A stretch of 12,162 nucleotides of DNA from CAYQZD01 sp964421875. Lineage in GTDB: Bacteria; Electryoneota; Tariuqbacteria; Tariuqbacterales; Tariuqbacteraceae. Where the stretch lies: the NCBI GenBank assembly GCA_964421875.1, contig CAYQZD010000110.1:1-12162 (forward strand), given 5' to 3'. How positions within the stretch are numbered: the stretch's first letter is position 1; the number at the start of each line of letters is the position of its first letter. The notes beneath the pieces were generated by a model. The model was not told the origin of the DNA and ran no database searches. It worked only from the letters and a program-made list of their open reading frames with translations. Positions 6,622 to 12,162 of this stretch are shown here, in pieces. A program made the translations under genes and the position numbers.

Positions 6622-6646
6622 GTCATTCTGAACGAAGTGAAGAATC
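6622..6646. repeat. Dispersed palindrome, GTCATTCT type
   Basis: ATTCT (6625-6629) and AGAAT (6641-6645) flank the same GAACGAAGTGA core as the copy at 6473-6498. The stem arms have changed together (ATTGC/GCAAT to ATTCT/AGAAT) while the core stayed fixed, which points to selection on the hairpin. Confidence 0.65.
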
Positions 6647-6763
6647 TCTTGTTTATATTTGATTTACAAAAATGCAAATGATTCGCTTCGCACAGCATAA
6701 CATATTGTCGGACAGACTGCGGAACCCGGCGCTAAATTGATAGGATTAAACATCAGGTCAATT

Positions 6764-7759
6764 ATGGATTATAAGGTCGCTATAGTCGGCGTCACCGGAT
6801 TGGTGGGGGAATTGTTTCTGCGGGTGATGGAGCAGCGGGGATTTCCCGCTGCGACCATCTTCCCCTATGCTACCCGACATTCGGCTGGGAAAGATGTAAT
6901 GTTCGCCGGCCGCAGTTACACGGTCAGGAATATTGAGAGGGAAGCACTCGAGCCCTGCGATCTGGCTCTGTTCAGCGCAGGGGCAGAGGCGGCGAAAAGG
7001 TGGGCGCCGATGTTCCGCGACCGAGGAGCGCTGGTGGTGGACAATTCCAGCGCGTTTCGAAGCGGCGAGGATGTGCCTCTAATTGTGCCGGAGGTAAACC
7101 CCGGAGCGGTTAAACAGAGCCGGGGAATTATCGCCAATCCCAATTGCTCCACCATCGGGATGGCGGCGGCGCTCTATCCTCTGCACCGGAGGTTCGGACT
7201 CCGCTCAGTAGTGATTACCAGTCTTCAATCCGTATCCGGCGCGGGCAGGAGGGCGTTGCGGGAACTTAAGGCGCAGATTGAAGACACTGGCGCGCCCGCA
7301 GAAGTCTTCCCTCGCCGCATCGGAGGAAACTGCATCCCCCAAATCGGAGCATTCCATCAGGACGGCGAGACTGCAGAGGAAGCCAAATTCCGCGATGAAG
7401 GACGCAAGATTATGGGCATTCCCAATCTGCAAGTCTCCGCCACCGCCGTTAGAGCGCCGATTCAAGTGGGACACAGCCTTTCGATCTTAGCCCGGTTCGA
7501 CCGCGAGGTCAGCGTGGAAGCGGCTCTGGAAGTATTGTCCAAAGCCCCCGGTATAAAAGTCTTCGACTCCGCGGAAGACTACCCCACACCTCTCGATGCG
7601 GCGGAGAACGATTTAACTTTGGTAGGACGGGTGCGCCAAGCGAAGGATTTTGAAAATTCGCTGAAGCTATGGGTAACGCTGGACAACCTGCGCAAAGGCG
7701 CGGCGGTCAATGCGGTGCAGATTGCGGAAATCGCACTGACTGAGGGAGGAGTAATATGA
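6764..7759 (+). CDS. asd: Aspartate-semialdehyde dehydrogenase
   Basis: Asd reduces L-aspartyl-4-phosphate with NADPH to L-aspartate 4-semialdehyde, the branch point to lysine/diaminopimelate, threonine and methionine, in the cytoplasm. The 331-residue product has the N-terminal nucleotide-binding loop GVTGLVG (9-15), FSAGAEAAKRWAP, VVDNSSAFR, VPLIVPEVNP, and the catalytic cysteine C128 in ANPNCSTIGM. The acid/base histidine is H237 in RAPIQVGHS. The closing DNLRKGAAVNAVQIAE is also typical. I chose ATG 6764 because it gives the usual MDYKVAIVG beginning; a TTG at 6737 in the same frame would add nine residues that fit the family poorly. Its ribosome site is weak (AGGT about six bases upstream). 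The stop overlaps the next start in ATGA, so the two genes are translated together. Confidence 0.96.
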   Translation: MDYKVAIVGVTGLVGELFLRVMEQRGFPAATIFPYATRHSAGKDVMFAGRSYTVRNIEREALEPCDLALFSAGAEAAKRWAPMFRDRGALVVDNSSAFRSGEDVPLIVPEVNPGAVKQSRGIIANPNCSTIGMAAALYPLHRRFGLRSVVITSLQSVSGAGRRALRELKAQIEDTGAPAEVFPRRIGGNCIPQIGAFHQDGETAEEAKFRDEGRKIMGIPNLQVSATAVRAPIQVGHSLSILARFDREVSVEAALEVLSKAPGIKVFDSAEDYPTPLDAAENDLTLVGRVRQAKDFENSLKLWVTLDNLRKGAAVNAVQIAEIALTEGGVI

Positions 7760-8205
7760 AGGCGGATTCTGGAGAAGGCAAGATTCTGGTGTCAGCCTGC
7801 CTTCTGGGGATAAACTGTCGTTATGACGGCGACAACGCACTGAACGATACTTTGGTCCGGAACGGGAAAGTCGATTATATTCCGGTCTGTCCTGAGCAAT
7901 TGGGAGGATTATCGACTCCGCGCGAACCCTGCGAGATTATCGGCGGAGGCGGAGCGGGAGCGCTGGAAGGGCGAGCGAAAGTCTTAGGAAGGGAGACCGG
8001 AACGGATTTTACCCGGAATTATCTCCGGGGAGCGGAGGAGACTCTGAAAATCGCCCGCACCTTCGGCTGCTGCAGAGCTATTTTCAAAGCCCATAGCCCT
8101 TCCTGCGGTAAAGGTTATATACGGCGCGGTGGAAAACTGGTCGAAGGAGACGGAGTCACCTCCGCCTTACTGCTGAAGAATGGAATCGAAATTGAATCGA
8201 TGTGA
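7756..8205 (+). CDS. DUF523 family protein (TudS-like, probable Fe-S protein)
   Basis: The 149-residue product is a full-length single-domain DUF523 protein. Family marks are SACLLGINCRYDG (13-25), PVCPEQLGGLSTPREPCEI (43-61) and KAHSPSCGKG (111-120). The conserved cysteines C15, C45 and C117 are in place, with additional C21, C59, C105 and C106. A characterised member, thiouracil desulfidase TudS, holds a [4Fe-4S] cluster on three cysteines of this family and removes sulfur from thiouracil. Whether this protein does the same is inference. It starts at ATG 7756 inside the asd stop (ATGA), with GGGAGGAG just upstream, so it is co-expressed with asd. No biochemical link between the two is evident. 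Confidence 0.9.
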   Translation: MKADSGEGKILVSACLLGINCRYDGDNALNDTLVRNGKVDYIPVCPEQLGGLSTPREPCEIIGGGGAGALEGRAKVLGRETGTDFTRNYLRGAEETLKIARTFGCCRAIFKAHSPSCGKGYIRRGGKLVEGDGVTSALLLKNGIEIESM

Positions 8206-8241
8206 CGCTATTAGTACCCCTTCACCGTTTTGAGCGCAGGT

Positions 8242-8272
8242 GTCATTCTGGCTGCGAAGCGAGCCAGAATCC
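8242..8272. repeat. Dispersed palindrome, GTCATTCTGGCT type
   Basis: ATTCTGGCT (8246-8254... arm) and AGCCAGAAT (8262-8270) form a nine-base stem around a short loop, preceded by GTCA and followed by CC. It resembles the half-units of the element at 3668-3760. A short pyrimidine-rich run follows, so it could also weakly terminate the asd transcript. Confidence 0.65.
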
Positions 8273-8309
8273 TTCTTTTAAAGAGTAGTATCCCTATTTA
8301 ATCAATATT

Positions 8310-8366
8310 GTAGGCGGGGGGTTTATCCCCACGCATAATTTGTCGGAGGATAAATCCCCGACCTAC
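8310..8366. repeat. 57-base inverted repeat, GTAGG...CCTAC
   Basis: GTAGGCGGGGGGTTTATCC at the left matches, with two or three differences, the reverse complement of GGATAAATCCCCGACCTAC at the right; about 19 bases lie between the arms. The compact size, near-perfect arms and AT-rich surroundings suggest a dispersed miniature element rather than a terminator, as no T run follows. Confidence 0.65.
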
Positions 8367-8414
8367 CGTTTTTAGACTTTAGAAGATAGAAAGTGATACC
8401 GTTATTGTTCTTTA

Positions 8415-8450
8415 TGCTTACAAATGTCTTAAATATAATTGCTTACAAAT
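8415..8450. repeat. Direct repeat TGCTTACAAAT upstream of the yciO promoter
   Basis: The 11-base string TGCTTACAAAT occurs at 8415-8425 and again at 8440-8450, a 25-base period. The second copy ends 38 bases before the -35 box at 8489. It may be a pair of regulator binding sites, or chance in AT-rich DNA. Confidence 0.4.
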
Positions 8451-8488
8451 CAGAATAGACACTTCATTAGATTTGGCCCGGGCAATAC

Positions 8489-8517
8489 TTGACCTTTTCC
8501 TTAGCTTTCCCTATATT
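8489..8517 (+). promoter_or_regulatory. Sigma70-type promoter for yciO and the barrel gene
   Basis: TTGACC (8489-8494) and TATATT (8512-8517) each match the consensus in five of six bases, with an ideal 17-base spacer. Transcription would begin near 8524, about 28 bases before the ATG at 8552, leaving room for the ribosome site. Confidence 0.7.
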
Positions 8518-8551
8518 CACTCGGTAGCCTTACCTATTTCATCAAGAGCGT

Positions 8552-9178
8552 ATGCAACAGAACTATCCCAAAAGAGTGCAGATTAACCGCGATAATCCCC
8601 AAACGCGCTGGGTGAATCGGGCGGTGGAGATGCTCAGGGAAGGAGGGGTGCTGGTATATCCCACCGATTCCCGCTATGGCTTGGGATGCGACATCTTCCA
8701 TAAGAAAGCGATGGAGCGGATATACCGCCTGAAGCGAAAGGACTTCCACCATCCCCTCAGCCTGATTTTTCCCGATTTGAAGAATATGTCCCGTTACGTG
8801 CATATCAGCAACCGTAATTATAAGATCCTTAAACGCTGCCTGCCGGGAGCTTACACGTTTATCCTGGAAGCGACGCGGGAGATCCCCAAAATAATGTTGA
8901 CCAAGCGGCGGACAGTGGGTATCCGTATCCCTGACGAACCGGTGGTGCAGCAACTCACATCCGCGTTGGACAATCCCGTTGTAAACAGCTCGGTGACTTC
9001 CGAGGCGGAGGAATTGATGAACGACGCTGAGGTTATCGAAGATACAATTGGGCATGCGGTAGATTTGATATTGGACGGCGGAATAATCATTTCCGAGCCC
9101 TCTACCGTGTTCGATTTGACCGGTGAAGAGCCGGTTCTGATTCGAGAGGGGAAAGGGGATATTTCACTGGTATATTGA
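8552..9178 (+). CDS. yciO: YciO-type Sua5/YrdC family protein
   Basis: The YrdC fold binds ATP, and in TsaC/Sua5 it makes threonylcarbamoyl-adenylate for the t6A modification of tRNA. The 208-residue product is nearest in layout to E. coli YciO (about 206 residues), a paralogue whose cellular role is unsettled. It shares DNPQ near residue 14, GGVLVYPTDSRYGLGCDI (31-48), KKAMERI, LPGAYTFIL (97-105), RRTVGIRIPDEP (119-130), VVNSSV, DLILDGG, and PSTVFDLT...VLIREGKGD at the end. The start is ATG 8552, with AAGAG upstream and a well-placed promoter at 8489-8517. The next gene begins 57 bases on, so they are probably one transcript. A true TsaC function is the alternative; motif spacing favours YciO. 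Confidence 0.9.
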   Translation: MQQNYPKRVQINRDNPQTRWVNRAVEMLREGGVLVYPTDSRYGLGCDIFHKKAMERIYRLKRKDFHHPLSLIFPDLKNMSRYVHISNRNYKILKRCLPGAYTFILEATREIPKIMLTKRRTVGIRIPDEPVVQQLTSALDNPVVNSSVTSEAEELMNDAEVIEDTIGHAVDLILDGGIIISEPSTVFDLTGEEPVLIREGKGDISLVY

Positions 9179-9235
9179 AATGGAGCTATTACAGTGCGAA
9201 ATCCGAAAAAGACAATCAAAAATATGGAGGAGCTG

Positions 9236-10048
9236 ATGAGGCGGGCCGGTATAATTTTGCTGGTGATGCTGCCCTTGGTGGCAGCGGGTCAGACTGAAGT
9301 TACTGAAGGAGGCGACGCAGAGGCGCTTGAGGCGCCGATGTCGAGTGCCTGGCAGTACCGTTCCTTAATCGATATTCCCACCGCGGGCGCGTTGGAGAAG
9401 GGGCAGTACGATTTCGAACTTAGAATGTTCGCCGACGGCGGAGTATTGATGGGCTTCAATGTGGGGCTGTTCGGAAGGTTGAATATGGGAGTTTACTACG
9501 GCGGCACCGAAGTTATTGGCGACTCGGAGAAAATGGAGGGTAATGACCAGCCCGGCGTCGAGATCCGATACCGTCTCTTCGAAGAGGTGATGTTGTTCCC
9601 GGCGCTAACTTTAGGCTATTCATCCCAGGGATACGGCCGCTATATTAAGAACACCGTAGCTGACGCGGAGCGATACCGCTACAAGTCCCGAGGATTTTTC
9701 GCCACTGCCAGCAAAAATTTTATCTTCTTAGACCGCCAACTGGGACTGCACGGTGGTGTAAACCTCAATACTATCGAAACCGACGATGACGAGGGATTGG
9801 ACTTTTTCCTGGGAACGGACTTCGGTCTGAACGAGGAGTTATGGCTGCTGATGGAATACGACTTCGCTTTGAACGATGACGATAGCGATTCTTTCGGCGG
9901 AGGGAAAGGATACTTAAACGCCGGATTGAGATGGTCCTTTTCCGACCATTTAATGTTCCAGTTTCATTTCAAGGACCTATTGGGGAACAACCGCTATTCC
10001 GACACTGCTGAGAGGGAGATTAAAATCGTTTACAGTCAAAAAATCTAA
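9236..10048 (+). CDS. Predicted outer-membrane beta-barrel protein
   Basis: A 270-residue exported protein begins at ATG 9236, preceded by GGAGGAG (9226-9232) and opening with a signal peptide (MRRAGIILLVMLPLVAAG, cut near residue 18). A GTG at 9194 and an ATG at 9224 lie in frame but have no comparable ribosome site, and would bury the signal sequence. After a short acidic linker the protein is a series of amphipathic strands with alternating residues and polar turns (for example QYDFELRMF, LNMGVYYGG, GVEIRYRLF, LWLLMEYDFAL, LNAGLRWSF, LMFQFHFKDL), as in 10-14 strand barrels. The last residues are IVYSQKI, so the usual C-terminal aromatic is absent at the very end. The piece DIPTAGALEKGQYDFELRMF recalls YjbH-like barrels. 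The substrate is unknown. Confidence 0.8.
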   Translation: MRRAGIILLVMLPLVAAGQTEVTEGGDAEALEAPMSSAWQYRSLIDIPTAGALEKGQYDFELRMFADGGVLMGFNVGLFGRLNMGVYYGGTEVIGDSEKMEGNDQPGVEIRYRLFEEVMLFPALTLGYSSQGYGRYIKNTVADAERYRYKSRGFFATASKNFIFLDRQLGLHGGVNLNTIETDDDEGLDFFLGTDFGLNEELWLLMEYDFALNDDDSDSFGGGKGYLNAGLRWSFSDHLMFQFHFKDLLGNNRYSDTAEREIKIVYSQKI

Positions 10049-10447
10049 CCTCATCAATTCATAGATTTGACATGATTTATCTAACGCTTTATCCATCTGA
10101 AGTTGTGCCTATTTACACAATATTATGTTCTTGTTATTCAGTAGTATAGGCTTATTGAATCTGCTAAATCCGCTTAATCTGCTGTGAATTTTTATCCTTA
10201 ATAATCAAATACTTGTAAATGTCCACTTCAGACCGGTAAATTGTTACTGATTTACATGATTAACAAGATATGTCTTATATTATTAAATAGTTGTATTCTA
10301 ATATTCGAAAAATTATTTTTAAATTATAATCCTGTATATCTTGTTAATCCTGTCTATTATAATTAGTCTATGAATAATTCAGGCTGGATAAATCAGGTTG
10401 AGTTTTTGTCGGATATCCTGAACTAGTTCACCAAATAAGGCTATTTG
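10049..10447. other. AT-rich intergenic region
   Basis: About 400 bases without a gene. It contains a 98-base inverted repeat (10255-10352) and a string of the form AATCTGCTAAATCCGCTTAATCTGCTG (split across about 10158-10184), which is internally repetitive (AATCTGCT / AATCCGCTT / AATCTGCTG). A TATAAT at 10358-10363 could be a -10 box for the GGDEF gene, but no fitting -35 box precedes it. I see no RNA gene. Confidence 0.5.
10255..10352. repeat. 98-base inverted repeat (miniature element-like)
   Basis: GATTAACAAGATA (10258-10270) is the exact reverse complement of TATCTTGTTAATC (10337-10349), and the match extends outward with one difference (ACAT/CTGT). The interior is almost entirely A/T. 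The string ATCTTGTTAATCCTGT is a familiar kind of dispersed intergenic repeat. Confidence 0.65.
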
Positions 10448-11170
10448 ATGAACATCGACAAAATCCTCGGTTTCGTCGACGCCGCGGTGAAAAACGATTA
10501 TCACTACGACCATAATGACCTAGAAGAATTCAGCAGGCAGGAGTTGGTGGAACTTTTCTCGCTTTTACTGCTTCGAGTTGAATGCAGGGAGATTGAACTA
10601 AGGGCTCTGGTTGAAACCCTGGAGGAGAGGGTGCTGGAGCGGACGATGGAGCTGGAGGAGAAGAACAGCAGGCTGGAGGATTTTGCGGTTCACGATGCTC
10701 TGACCAAACTGAACAACCGCCGCTTTTTCAACGAAAAGCTGGGGGAGTATTCCAAGCTGGCTTTACGATTCAATCAGCCTTTGGGATGTGTTATGGGAGA
10801 TATCGACCATTTCAAGCGCTTCAACGACGTTTACGGCCACCAGGCAGGGGATTACGTCCTCGCAGGTGTCGCAAGTTTATTGAAAGCGAATGTCAGGAGT
10901 ACAGACATCTGCGCCCGCTACGGCGGAGAAGAATTTGTGATACTACTCCCTGATACGCCGTCCCAATTAGGGATTAAGCTGGCGGAAAAACTGCGGAATG
11001 CGGTCGAAGGCGAGGTTTTCAGTTTTAACCGGCAAGCGTTGCGTGTTACCTGCAGTTTCGGAGTGGCGCACGGTTCCGATAAATCCCAGTTGAACGAAGA
11101 CCTGGTGCGGCGCGCCGATGAAGCGCTCTACCGCGCCAAGCAGGAAGGCAGAAACTGCGTGAGAGGTTGA
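10448..11170 (+). CDS. GGDEF-domain diguanylate cyclase
   Basis: The enzyme makes cyclic di-GMP from two GTP. The 240-residue protein has an N-terminal helical segment of unknown function (1-45), a charged coiled coil (about 46-78, LVETLEERVLERTMELEEKNSRLEDF), and a C-terminal GGDEF domain (79-240). Key features are intact: HDALTKLNNRRFF at the domain start, metal-binding D118 in GDIDHFKRFNDVYGHQAGD, the active-site GGEEF (159-163) and the product-inhibition site RxxD (R150-STD153) five residues ahead of it. An active, feedback-inhibited cyclase is therefore likely. There is no membrane segment or recognised sensor, so it is probably cytoplasmic with dimerisation through the coil. Start ATG 10448 has AAGG seven bases upstream; a TTG sits immediately before it. 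An acyltransferase gene follows after 25 bases. Confidence 0.94.
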   Translation: MNIDKILGFVDAAVKNDYHYDHNDLEEFSRQELVELFSLLLLRVECREIELRALVETLEERVLERTMELEEKNSRLEDFAVHDALTKLNNRRFFNEKLGEYSKLALRFNQPLGCVMGDIDHFKRFNDVYGHQAGDYVLAGVASLLKANVRSTDICARYGGEEFVILLPDTPSQLGIKLAEKLRNAVEGEVFSFNRQALRVTCSFGVAHGSDKSQLNEDLVRRADEALYRAKQEGRNCVRG

Positions 11171-11195
11171 CCGGATAAAACTAAACTTTGGCGAA

Positions 11196-12092
11196 ATGAA
11201 GAAGGTATCATTTAAACATAGAGTCGAATACATTGCGGCGGTCTCCGCCGCATTTTTCTTCAGTATCCTCCCGGTCCGAATCTCGGAAGCGATAGGGAAA
11301 CTGTTAGGATGGGCGATATACAGGATTCTGGGTATCCGTAAGCGGGTCACACTGGACAACCTCAGGATGGCTTTTCCTGAAAAGAGCGAAGGGGAACGGC
11401 GGCGGATAGCGCTAAACTGCTATATGCATTGGGGAGCGATGATGGCTGAGTTTGCCCGCCTTCCCCGGATGAATCGCAAATACTATTCCCGCTATGTGAA
11501 GATTGAGGGCCGGGAAGTGTTGGACGACGCTCTGGAAAAAGGCGGAGGGGGATTGGTGATCTCCGGGCACCTGGGGAATTGGGAAACGCTGGGAGGGGAA
11601 GCCTCCCACCGAGGCTACGGAGTGGATTTCATCACTAAGAACCAAGCCAACAAGCTGGTCGATAAGATGATGGACGATTTCCGGCGGGCGCAGGGAATCG
11701 GCGTGTGGAAAACTCACCAGGCGCCGCGGGGAATCCTGAAATCCCTCAGGCGAAACCGCTTTGTGGCGATTATGATAGACCAGGACGCACGTCGCGACTG
11801 CGTGTTCACCGATTTCTTCGGCCGCGAAGCCTCAACCCACCGCGGAGCAGCTGTATTCCACCTCAAAACCGGCGCTCCGCTCATAATGTCCACCTGCGTC
11901 AGGGAAAAGAGAGCCCGTTACCGCGGCGCATTTGAAAAGGTGGAGCTTGACATACCCGAAGGGACAATTGAGGAGAAGGAACGGTATGTGATGTCAAGAC
12001 TGACGAAGCTTCTGGAAGAGAAAGTGAGGCTTTATCCCGAACAATACTTCTGGCTCCATAAACGCTGGAAAACCAAGCGGCAGGGAAAATAG
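11196..12092 (+). CDS. Lipid A biosynthesis acyltransferase (LpxL/HtrB family)
   Basis: Enzymes of this family transfer a secondary acyl chain from acyl carrier protein to the lipid A precursor at the inner membrane. The 298-residue product has the usual length, an N-terminal hydrophobic anchor (about 11-28), TLDNLRMAFP (52-61), and the catalytic HxxxxE motif in GHLGNWE (H125, E130). It also has the family motifs MIDQDA (193-198), VFTDFFGREASTHRGAA (203-219), and PEQYFWLHKRWK at the C-terminus (281-292). ATG 11196 has only a weak ribosome site, but the gene follows the cyclase by 25 bases and is likely co-transcribed. Which acyl position it serves (LpxL or LpxM type) cannot be decided here. 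Its presence implies an LPS-bearing outer membrane. Confidence 0.93.
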   Translation: MKKVSFKHRVEYIAAVSAAFFFSILPVRISEAIGKLLGWAIYRILGIRKRVTLDNLRMAFPEKSEGERRRIALNCYMHWGAMMAEFARLPRMNRKYYSRYVKIEGREVLDDALEKGGGGLVISGHLGNWETLGGEASHRGYGVDFITKNQANKLVDKMMDDFRRAQGIGVWKTHQAPRGILKSLRRNRFVAIMIDQDARRDCVFTDFFGREASTHRGAAVFHLKTGAPLIMSTCVREKRARYRGAFEKVELDIPEGTIEEKERYVMSRLTKLLEEKVRLYPEQYFWLHKRWKTKRQGK

Positions 12093-12162
12093 AAAAGATA
12101 CCTATTGCTTTATCTGGTTCATCCGGAAAATGGGTAGTTAAGATAACTCAAATAAAAACACG

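Larger units (their letters stand above)
6392..6763. other. Intergenic region with dispersed palindromes, upstream of asd
   Basis: No coding frame is credible here. It contains two short palindromic repeats (6473-6498 and 6622-6646). It also has three related short strings: CAGACTGTCTG near 6441, GCGGACTGTCTGTC near 6582, and an inverted version, GGACAGACTGCGGAACCC, near 6711. These suggest remnants of another repeat family. The asd promoter must lie here, but I could not pick a convincing one. Confidence 0.5.

Noticed and set aside
10038..10076. Terminator after the barrel gene (AAATCTA...TAGATTT)
   Set aside because: The stem is only seven A/T-rich pairs with a 14-base loop and no T run, so it is unlikely to stop transcription.

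Overview
The window looks like a chromosomal segment of a Gram-negative, diderm bacterium, probably from an uncultured lineage of the Fibrobacteres-Chlorobi-Bacteroidetes (FCB) neighbourhood. The evidence is a protein with a type IX secretion (T9SS) sorting domain (YPNPFNP motif), an LpxL/HtrB-type lipid A acyltransferase, an RlpA-like lipoprotein and an outer-membrane beta-barrel candidate. Coding regions are mostly moderately GC-rich, while the spacers are AT-rich and full of small dispersed palindromes. The exact phylum cannot be read from this sequence.

Layout. 1-1427 holds the tail of an unidentified gene and two strikingly AT-rich orphan genes, a likely accessory insert. 1540-3561 is a minus-strand, overlapping three-gene operon: xdhC-like, rlpA-like lipoprotein, cdsA. 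3562-4346 is a long spacer with two paired-hairpin repeats. 4347-6335 is the highlight: one 662-residue gene with a signal peptide, a thioredoxin-like N-terminus and a C-terminal T9SS sorting domain. Its first redox cysteine codon is an in-frame TGA, giving a U-P-S-C motif. Downstream is a hairpin with a GGUCU apical loop, as in the E. coli fdhF SECIS element. I read it as a selenoprotein, followed by a strong intrinsic terminator. 6764-8205 is asd plus a DUF523 (TudS-like) gene with an ATGA overlap. 8489-10048 is a sigma70-type promoter driving a YciO-family gene and a predicted outer-membrane protein. 10448-12092 is a GGDEF diguanylate cyclase followed by a lipid A acyltransferase.

How the genes fit. 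Several deal with the cell envelope: CdsA for phospholipids, RlpA, the acyltransferase for LPS, the barrel protein, and the T9SS-delivered selenoprotein. Asd makes aspartate semialdehyde, which feeds lysine, threonine and diaminopimelate synthesis. No selenocysteine machinery (selA, selB, selC, selD) and no T9SS component lies in the window, so both must be sought elsewhere in the genome. TGA serves as the normal stop of several neighbouring genes, so a reassigned genetic code does not explain the in-frame TGA.
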